From: Larix sibirica
Taxonomy: Eukaryota > Streptophyta > Pinopsida > Pinales > Pinaceae
DNA: 14,608 nt
Direction: 5' to 3'
Assembly: GCA_004151065.3 (NCBI GenBank)
Contig: NWUY0305001513.1
Location: 1-14,608, forward strand
Shown: positions 8,221 through 14,608 of the stretch, piece by piece
Layout of the letters: the number at the start of each line of letters is the position of its first letter
Position numbering within the stretch: the first letter of the stretch is position 1
Made by a program: the position numbers and the translations under genes
The notes under the pieces: generated by a model
What the model saw: the letters and a program-made list of their open reading frames with translations, nothing else
Databases searched by the model: none
Told to the model about the DNA's origin: nothing

Positions 8221-9243
8221 GATTGTGCTTTATGAAAGATATTTATGATATCATTATATATTATGAATTCAATAAAATTGCAATTAAAAAAATTTCTTTT
8301 TGATTTTGCAAGCTTCTTTTTGCATTTTCGCATATTGACTAAAAAATGGTTTAATTTCTTAATTTTGAACTTCATTCTTTTTTTTCTACCAAAAATTGTA
8401 GATACAAAAATGGTGTAGTAACTTTAACCTATCGGCTCAATATGTGAAAATTGATATGAATTCGACCCCTGTTCTATTCTTCATTGATCTTTTACTAAGG
8501 AAAAGGTGAAGTGCTATACCAATAAACTTCAATTGTAGCACATAGCAAGTTACCTATTACAATTTATCTATTCTGCTATACATATTAGCAACGCAAATGT
8601 CTAATGTCTAAGAATGTTGGAACGAGTTTCTTGTCAACCACGGTTCTTAATCAATGTGAGATGTGACCAAAGTTCTTTAATATCTTTTGGACATTATGAT
8701 TTCAATCATATTTTTATTATAATCATTTGTTAACTATATTCTTCACTGAAATTTTAGTGGTTGAATTCGACTAACATGTCAGTCTAGAAGTGGGGCATGT
8801 CATGTCATTATAGCTTCAAGTAAAGTCATTGTAATGGTGGAAAGAAATGCAAAAGTTTTTTATACCATTTTCCATTTATGGCAAACGGGTGCTAGCATGT
8901 GTTCATTAGAGTGGCTAGAACACAGCTACAGGTCAATAACTTTGTTATTGGTCTAAATGATCGCTTTATTGTTGACTTGTTCGTGGCATGTTGGACTGCC
9001 ATCGCATTCCTCTTATTTGCTTTACTAGAGGCTGACTTAACTTGCTAAAGGGTTTAATTTTTCAAGGCTTTGTTGTTGGCATGTTAGGTGGGATTTCAAA
9101 CACTTTGAGCCAATGATAACGTGAATGCCCCATAACCTTATTTAGTGGATTGCATTATCATCATTCTTGTGCAAAGTTGAGGCATATGATTATAATACAA
9201 CCAGTGTACTTGTGCTTATCATGTTTAAGATTATTGAATGGAA
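8221..9243. other. Non-coding stretch, nothing recognised
   Basis: AT-rich with stops in all frames. A 95-codon minus-strand open frame ending at 8088 is Lys/Asn/Ile-rich, as expected from AT-rich DNA, and has no motif. Some C+G-richer patches near 8780-9100 show no readable domain. Confidence 0.5.
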
Positions 9244-9301
9244 ATCATATAGTTTGCTACATATACATAATTATCATATAGTTTGCTACATATACATAAT
9301 T
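9244..9301 (+). repeat. Perfect 2 x 29-bp tandem repeat
   Basis: The unit ATCATATAGTTTGCTACATA followed by TACATAATT occurs at 9244-9272 and again at 9273-9301 with no mismatch, indicating a recent local duplication. Confidence 0.97.
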
Positions 9302-9582
9302 TTGAAATTAGTAAAGAGCTTCAAAAATATTGTTGTTTTATTCCAAGCCACTGTCAAGTTTTGACCAAGATTTTGCACTGCCATTTGAATTGGTTAGGAA
9401 TTAATATGGTGTGGAAGGTTCATAGGCAGAAGATATCGCTTGTAGGTGTTTAAAAACTGGCCTTGATGTTTGGTAGGCTTCGTAATCAATGTTTTGCAAA
9501 AGCATCATGTTGGGAACAAATTCTGAATTTTATGGTCAGCTCTGTTTAGATGGTAGTGTTGTGGCTTCTTTAATCGGTCTAG

Positions 9583-9895
9583 TTAATATTGGCAATTAAT
9601 ATGAGCTTTTACAGTTTCAAGAATATTATGTTATATCTCTGTGTCATCTCTGCTAATCTCTCAAGGTTGCAAGTATGTCGGTTTGTCTGGTCGAATAAGA
9701 TAGTTTGGTTCTTGGAACAAAGCGCTTTGTTGTGGTAACTTCACTTTTGGGTATACATGTTCCTTTTGTCATTGTTGTTTTCTAGGATTCAAACAAATTT
9801 GGTGTGGAATAATACTCATGAGCTGTTGATGCTAGTTTTTCTACCATAATTTGCAAGTATGTTGACTTGTGTTGTCGAATAGGATAATTTGGTCT
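9583..9895 (+). repeat. Degenerate dispersed repeat, copies A and B
   Basis: Copy A (about 9583-9745) contains TTGGCAATTAATATGAGCTT, TCTCTCAAGGTTGCAAGTAT and a TCGAATAAGATAGTTTGGTT block. Part of it recurs at about 9850-9895 as TTTGCAAGTATGTTGACTTG then TCGAATAGGATAATTTGG. A third, longer copy lies near 11187. No coding content. The nature of the repeat is unknown. Confidence 0.7.
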
Positions 9896-11186
9896 GTAGC
9901 TAACTCTGCTCTTAACATGGATTATTCATAAATCATGGCTTTTCTGAGATTTATTCTTTGGCGTCATCTACAATAATAGAGATCACACTTTGCATACAAA
10001 TTCAATATACTTTCATCATTAATGCTTTGATGTAGTCTTCGTTGCAATCAGATTTAAGGCTCCGATTTATCTTAGCTACCTCAAATTATTCTTGTAACAT
10101 ACCCCTCTCTTCTTCTGTATCTAAATAATGCCATGTTAATATGTATTATTGTTAGTATAAATCATGACAATCTTTATTTGTTCTGAAATTATTGCCACTT
10201 CGCTTTGCTCAAATGAATTATGAAATGCTCTGTGTTCTTGCTCCAATGTTTGAGTAACATGAATCACCATAATGGCAATCTGAATCTAAACAAGGTTATT
10301 GTGTTGATAAAGTTTAACATATTTGATATGTAATTCAAATTAGTGACTGTGGTATAGATCACTCAAGTAAAAAAGGATTCGCCTCTACCTCGATAGCCTG
10401 GAACTCGTTGCTAATTTGATGCTTCCATTAACTAGACCTATTGTTTTTAGTTACTTGATCTGAAATAGCAAATCTTCTCATTTCTGTCTATCTTTTGCCC
10501 ATTGTTGTTAGCACTCCATCTCTTGGTTCTATTGGACATTATGTAATGAACCCTCGCTATATTTAACTGGTACTGTCATTAGAGATCTAAATAATAGACA
10601 TCTCTAAAGATTCTTTGTCTCTTCTAGCTCATGGCCGACATCTCTTAACAAATACTGGCTGCTACCCTAAGAAATAATACTCTTGCTAATTCGTCAACTA
10701 ATTATTTTGATTTCCTAAGTCTTTGAGTATACAAATCATGAAAGCAAATACTTGTTTAAAGTCCTCGTGTATCCTTCGCAATTGGGTCATTCAACCAGAC
10801 TGATCAGTATCAAGGAAAAAAGTCTCTCATTTACATATACTCCCCAGATGTCTTGCATTCAATCGTTGCAAAATTTAGTTGACATCTCATGACTATTCTC
10901 CTGGTAAATGTTTCCTACAAGAACAATTTGCACTACCATTTGGATAACTTACTATTGTCATTATCTGCATTTCTAAATTATCGATTTAATAAAGCATGCA
11001 CTAACTCGTTGTCTTGAGTATTTGACCTCCATTTGATTTCGGTTTAGAACTCTGCAAGTCTTGTGAGTGCTTAAATATGACTATGATGCTTGCTCTGCTT
11101 CATATTCACTATTTTGAAAACAAATTCCGAATGCCATGCTTATCTATTAGAAAATGGGTCTATAGCTCTTTTAGTCAATCTCATTT
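9896..11186. other. Non-coding stretch, nothing recognised
   Basis: No open frame with protein-like composition, no repeat and no RNA gene recognised on either strand. Confidence 0.5.
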
Positions 11187-11335
11187 ACATTGGCAATTGA
11201 TACGAGCTTTTACTATTTCAAGGACATTGTGCTATATCTTTCTGCCATTTCTACTAATCTCTCAAGCTCCTAAGTTTGTTACTTTGTCTCATTGAATAAC
11301 ATAGTTTGCTCGTTGGAACAGAGGGCTCTGTTTTG
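11187..11335 (+). repeat. Degenerate dispersed repeat, copy C
   Basis: Aligns with 9583-9745: TTGGCAATTGATACGAGCTT, then CTAATCTCTCAAG, then a TTGAATAACATAGTTTGCTC block followed by GTTGGAACAGAG (copy A has CTTGGAACAAAG). By eye about three quarters of positions agree. Same orientation, about 1.6 kb away. Confidence 0.7.
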
Positions 11336-11793
11336 CACACCATTCTTTGCCACTCCCTTAATCTTGTATCTACTTTGGATTATTCCAAGCCTTCTTCTCT
11401 TGGCCCAGACATCATTGTTTGCATCTTTATTGAGTTTACATAGTGGCATGTATAGAAAATGTTCATCTAGTATCAAAATATAAAATATAGGCAAAGAGTT
11501 AACTGCTTTCTGCAATTTTCTTTTGTGCTTCATGCTATTTTCGTTTCCTGGCATCAAGCATCAAGTGTCGGGGACATTACCACCTCATGAATTTTTTTTC
11601 ATATATATATATATATAATTTATGTTATGAATAACTAACTTTGTTGTTTGATTTTCTGAATAATTACGAAGTTGGAGATATTTCTGAATTGCCAACATCT
11701 AGGTTTCTACTTCCATCCCAATTTTGATCTCACTATGGGAAGTAGGTGGCTTGGTTTTCATTTTCTTTCTGGAGATTGTCCCTTTGGGACCTC
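11336..11793. other. Non-coding stretch before the LINE 3' end, with an (AT)n microsatellite
   Basis: No gene recognised. A short AT dinucleotide run occupies about 11600-11617. The bases immediately left of 11794 are the presumed insertion target of the LINE. Confidence 0.6.
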
Positions 11794-11803
11794 TTTTTTT
11801 TTT
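11794..11803 (-). other. LINE poly(A) tail
   Basis: Ten T residues on the plus strand equal a 3' poly(A) on the minus strand, downstream of the RNase H and extension and in the correct orientation for a LINE 3' end. This sets the left boundary of the element. Confidence 0.75.
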
Positions 11804-12092
11804 GTAAGTTAGAAGATTTTTGTATTATATAAAAGAAGAAAGGTTACATTTGAACAAAATTGGCCCATAACCAGTTGGCCATATGTCCTCTTGATCTCTC
11901 TTGTCTCAGATCGTTTGACAGGCCAAAAAAATCCCAATCCCAGAATAGCATCCCATAATTACCAAAATTGAGACCCCTTATATTGATGTTGAGCTTACTA
12001 TCGATACAAGCCTTAATAACAAAATTGACCATAATGCAGGAAATTAAAAATACTATTTCTACTCGATATCCCCATAATCTGGTACGACTTAC
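11804..12092 (-). other. LINE 3' UTR
   Basis: Minus-strand sequence between the tandem repeat and the poly(A). A 62-codon open frame (12032-11844) begins M-V-N-F but has no recognised motif and is most likely chance. The last stretch contains an ATATAATACAAAAATCTTCT string just before the poly(A). Confidence 0.65.
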
Positions 12093-12158
12093 ACGAACAA
12101 AATAAAACAGACCTCAGATCCATTGACGAACAAAATAAAACAGACCTCAGACCCATTG
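12093..12158 (-). repeat. 2 x 33-bp tandem repeat in the LINE 3' UTR
   Basis: ACGAACAAAATAAAACAGAC and the following 13 bases occur at 12093-12125 and again at 12126-12158, with one T/C difference. The repeat lies directly after the last stop of the readable coding frame (12163), so it starts the 3' UTR. Confidence 0.95.
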
Positions 12159-12162
12159 ATCC

Positions 12163-13164
12163 TCATAGCAGGTTATACGGGAAGTTCGAAAAACGACCTT
12201 GCTTACCGCCGAGGGGATTTTCCATTACAGCCGGAGAAGCGCCAGAAGAAGACGAACGAACAGTTGGAGGACGAATACCCAGAGTGTTCATAATGGTGTC
12301 AAATTTCAGGTGCAGCTCCCTTGTCTCAGTGTGATGAACTTTCCACCACTAAACTAAGGTTTCATCACCTTCCTCCTTCTTTATTCACTCCCACATCACA
12401 TGCCCCATCAGGTTCTGCATTACCCAGAAAAGCGCCGCAGTCCGCTCATAGAGACTCAGGCGTGCAACATTCTTACCAAGGTCCATGACCCAGTCCTCCA
12501 TCTTCCAGCATTCCTCTTGCAGGGTTTCCTTATCCAACTCTCGCTACATCCTATGTTCAACATCCTTCAATTCATGTTGAACGACCGACGACAAGCCCAA
12601 CTCAAATATGTGTGCTTCCCACAATGCTCTATTATGCGCGCAAGTGACCCTCCGGCCTTCACCCTTGGGTTTTTCCTTCACATTTTGCCTCATTCTCCAT
12701 CATGTCGTCATGCTCTCACCCTCCCCCACTCGCTTTCTATCCATATCTCTCACACTATGAAAAGTACCCTCACTAATAAGCAGGAAGGCGAACACAAACT
12801 GCATGTAGGATAGAACCTTGTTCCCACGATAACTGTCGTCACCTTTCCATCGAATATAGAGGAGATTGCCATTTTGGGTCATGATTGTTCTGGTACATGC
12901 ATTTAAGATCTTCTTGAGCTCCATAGTCCTGCAAAGATATACCTCAAGCTGGGGGACGGATCCGCCACCCTCATAAATCATAACTTCACCTACATCCTGA
13001 CTCTTCGACAAGACTGTGGTTAGGTCAAATTTAATGGCAATTAAGGCCCCCTCACCATCCTTCGGAATTCCCCACCTGTATGGAATTCCATGTGATAACA
13101 TTTCCTTTTCTTTACTGGCCAAAGAATGGCCCACTTACTGTCCTTGCTCCCTGGATTCATTATT
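12163..13164 (-). pseudogene. In-frame C-terminal extension of the LINE ORF2 (about 330 codons, unknown domain)
   Basis: Downstream of RNase H the same frame keeps reading as protein for about 334 codons. Only sparse stops occur: 13135, 12700, 12544, 12385 and 12349, then 12163. The best part (13134-12703) is open for 144 codons and has Y-R-W-G-I-P-K-D-G-E-G-A-L-I-A-I-K-F-D, V-Y-L-C-R-T-M, L-L-Y-I-R-W-K-G-D-D-S-Y-R-G-N-K and F-V-F-A-F-L-L. After the stop at 12700 it becomes helical and charged, with W-R-M-R-Q-N-V-K-E-K, Q-H-E-L-K-D-V-E-H-R-M and E-C-W-K-M-E-D-W, a probable coiled coil. A Ser/Pro-rich tail around S-S-S-S-G-A-S-P-A follows. I recognise no known domain. It may be an extension of ORF2, or a third ORF read through a lost stop. 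Open plus-strand frames over the same DNA are shadows. Confidence 0.7.
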
Positions 13165-13740
13165 TCACGACATATCAAGGGTCATGATGGAAATACACCT
13201 GCCTTGGACAGTCGTGTCACCTAATTCTTCCCACGCACTGGCATTGATGGAGCGATGGGTACTAGTCCCAAGGTTGGCCAGCGTGTCTTCCAGTTTGTTA
13301 CCATTCCGTCTGACATGGCTAAATGAGACCGCCTGCGTAGGACGTATAATCTCTGCCAACCTCTCCAAACGGCTTTCTAATCTCTAGGAAGATGCCACTT
13401 TGGTGCTACATGTCCCATGATAGATCCTCGTGGCCATGTTTAAGACAACCTATGAGTCCCCTTCTATGATGAGAGGGGTCCAGCTGTGGTGGATGTCCAT
13501 CTGTATGCCATGAATTAATCCTTCGATCTCCGCTGCATTGGTAGTTTCAACACCTATGAAGACAGTATAGAACCTTTGTAATTCCCCTTTGTGGTTTCTT
13601 ACTATGATGTTGAACCCTGTTAGCACAAGATTCCCCTTAGAGGCCTCGTTGAAATGGAGCTTGAAGAAGCCTTCAGGGGGTGGAGACTAGTAATTTGGGC
13701 TTGCTTTAGCCGTCAAAGCCCACGAGGGACAACCGTAACA
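13165..13740 (-). pseudogene. LINE RNase H domain (RVT_3 type, inactivated)
   Basis: This is the ribonuclease H that removes RNA from the RNA-DNA hybrid during retrotransposition. It reads in one frame. P-P-P-E-G-F-F-K-L-H-F-N-E-A-S-K-G-N marks the first strand. Family members have F-D-G-A, so the first catalytic Asp reads as Asn. The catalytic Glu is kept in T-N-A-A-E-I-E-G-L near 13535, the Asp in I-I-E-G-D-S near 13456, and the last Asp in L-E-D-T-L-A-N-L-G near 13285, after S-F-S-H-V-R-R-N-G-N. Stops at 13687 (family Trp), 13450 (Gln) and 13384 (Trp) interrupt it, and the frame closes with TGA at 13165. A frameshift near 13690-13740 separates it from the zf-RVT frame. Confidence 0.92.
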
Positions 13741-13799
13741 CTGCAAATGGACCCGTAATACCCCAAGCCGTCAGGATGATGGTTTCAATTGCATTTGCT

Positions 13800-14606
13800 T
13801 CCTAGTCATAGCTTTCCCATGTTTGCATTCTAATAGTTTCTATCATCATGTTACCTATAGTTCTCCATACCATGTCTTTCGTTCCAAACCTTCCTTGGAA
13901 CGTTCTGGAATTTCGTTCATGTCATATCTCCCATACCAGAAAGCTTGGAAAAAATTTCCAAAGATGATTAACAACGAGGTTCTGGAAGGGGTCATTCGAC
14001 CAGGAGATGAGGGTCTAGTCTGGGTGTTCTCTTAGCCTATCGAATCTCCTGAAAGCAGCGTCACCACGGTCCCATAGATTCGTAATGAAAGGGAAAGAGT
14101 CCATGAGGCGGTTCAACGTTTCTTCATCCTTGGCATACATGCAGCATCGGTAAGGACCTTGCATTCCTCTTTTCTTAAGATTGTCACTAGTTAGGATTCA
14201 TCTTCTAATAATTAGCCAGGTGAAGGTAGAGATTTTGGGCCACAGTTTAGCATCCCACAAGTTCTTCCATTTTTCTGTGGTTGTTGATTGTTGAAGCTCG
14301 TCCATATGTTGTATGCTTCTTTTATGGTGAAGAGCCCTTGGGTTTGAATCCCCAATGAGGTCTATCATCCCCTAAATGGTACCTAATTTTCTGGTCATTT
14401 AGGGATTCTTCTATCATGTTAACTTCCTCCCCTGGCCCATGTTGTTCCCACCAGGCCCTATGGGCCCAAACCCTATAATCTGACTAGATATCTAAATTCA
14501 CCCATAAGTCATTCACCCTTGTCTTTCCTTGATTAATGCAATCTAGTATGAGGAGAGGTGTCTCCAAACTTTGAGCCAGAGGTGGCATTTGTTGCCATGA
14601 ATCTTC
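13800..14606 (-). pseudogene. LINE ORF2 segment: post-RT linker and zf-RVT region (broken)
   Basis: ORF2 of plant L1-type elements carries a zinc-knuckle-like zf-RVT region between the reverse transcriptase and RNase H. Three frames are needed here. From 14606 the reading includes M-P-P-L-A-Q-S-L-E-T-P-L-L and W-G-F-K-P-K-G. A frameshift near 14340 leads to F-T-I-K-E-A-Y-N-I-W. Another near 14285 leads to the longest frame: W-K-N-L-W-D-A-K-L-W-P-K-I-S-T-F-T-W-L, the typical zf-RVT start, then L-K-K-R-G, a degenerate C-C / F-P-F region where the zinc ligands should be, and finally W-E-I, stop, H-E-R-N-S-R-T-F. Stops lie at 14484, 14198 (family Arg), 14015, 13922 (family Trp, in the W-x-x-R-N motif) and 13802 (family Trp). 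Confidence 0.85.
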
Positions 14607-14608
14607 CC

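Larger units (their letters stand above)
11794..14608 (-). mobile_element. 3' half of a plant L1-like LINE retrotransposon (decayed)
   Basis: A non-LTR retrotransposon enters from beyond the right edge. Read on the minus strand the order is: post-RT linker (14606 down to about 14340), zinc-knuckle zf-RVT region (to about 13800), RNase H (about 13740-13165), an in-frame C-terminal extension (to 12163), a 33-bp tandem repeat, a 3' UTR and a poly(A) tract (10 T on the plus strand, 11794-11803). The endonuclease and reverse transcriptase must lie outside the window. The region is visibly richer in G+C than the rest. More than a dozen in-frame stops and about three frameshifts make this copy inactive. 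The second target-site duplication cannot be checked because the 5' end is missing. Confidence 0.9.

Noticed and set aside
8088-8375. 95-codon minus-strand open frame
   Set aside because: Lys/Asn/Ile-dominated translation of AT-rich DNA, overlapping the 145-bp repeat. No motif.
11279-11557. Overlapping open frames on both strands near 11.3-11.5 kb
   Set aside because: They overlap the degenerate dispersed repeat, have no motif, and are short enough for chance.
11600-11617. AT run as a possible regulatory element
   Set aside because: A simple microsatellite with no gene nearby to regulate.
12400-12813. 137-codon plus-strand open frame
   Set aside because: Antisense to the readable LINE C-terminal extension. 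Its composition is what complementing that frame would give, and no motif is present.
13016-13387. 123-codon plus-strand open frame
   Set aside because: Antisense to the RNase H domain and the start of the extension, whose minus-strand reading has recognisable motifs.
14336-14356. tRNA T-loop-like string GGTTTGAATCC
   Set aside because: It lies inside the LINE coding frame, and no acceptor stem or anticodon arm can be built around it.

Overview
This window looks like repeat-dominated nuclear DNA from a seed plant with a large genome, probably a gymnosperm or conifer. That placement is an inference. It rests on the AT-rich, gene-poor character, the heavily decayed transposons, and the style of the LINE at the right end (plant L1-type zinc-knuckle linker and an RVT_3-type RNase H). 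Nothing resembles bacterial operons, tRNA or rRNA genes, or CRISPR. I see no intact host gene, and every coding trace I recognise is broken.

Layout. Positions 1-480 (minus strand) hold a weak, decayed trace that may be the gag/protease junction of a Ty1/copia polyprotein. Positions 990-1079 (plus) hold a short exon-like open segment behind a good splice acceptor. Positions 1389-2634 (plus) are the most informative element on the left: the C-terminal end of a Helitron/PIF1-type helicase (motifs V and VI are readable) that continues in one reading frame into an endonuclease/exonuclease/phosphatase (EEP) domain. This is the arrangement known from Helentron-type Helitrons. It is broken by many stops and by a 7-bp microduplication. 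Positions 3112-4190 (plus) carry several exon-like coding traces of an unrecognised protein, possibly a captured or pseudogenised host gene.

Positions 4184-8276 are AT-rich non-coding DNA built from a series of independent local tandem duplications: periods of 238 bp, about 700 bp, 169 bp, 281 bp and 145 bp. A perfect 2 x 29-bp repeat follows at 9244-9301. A degenerate dispersed repeat occurs near 9.6, 9.85 and 11.2 kb. Otherwise 8.3-11.8 kb holds nothing I can name.

Positions 11794-14608 (minus) are the 3' half of a non-LTR retrotransposon (LINE, L1-like) that enters from beyond the right edge. Read 5' to 3' on the minus strand it contains the post-RT linker, a zf-RVT zinc-knuckle region, an RNase H domain, then about 330 more codons in the same frame as the RNase H. 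That extension has no domain I recognise. It is followed by a 2 x 33-bp repeat, a 3' UTR and a poly(A) tract. The reverse transcriptase and endonuclease lie outside the window. In-frame stops sit repeatedly where the family has Trp, Gln or Arg, and the first RNase H catalytic Asp reads as Asn, so the copy is dead. The stops look like G-to-A or C-to-T decay of methylated DNA.

No genes here work together as a living system. The interest lies in two fossil protein architectures: a helicase-EEP Helitron in a plant-like genome, and a LINE ORF2 with a long extension beyond RNase H.
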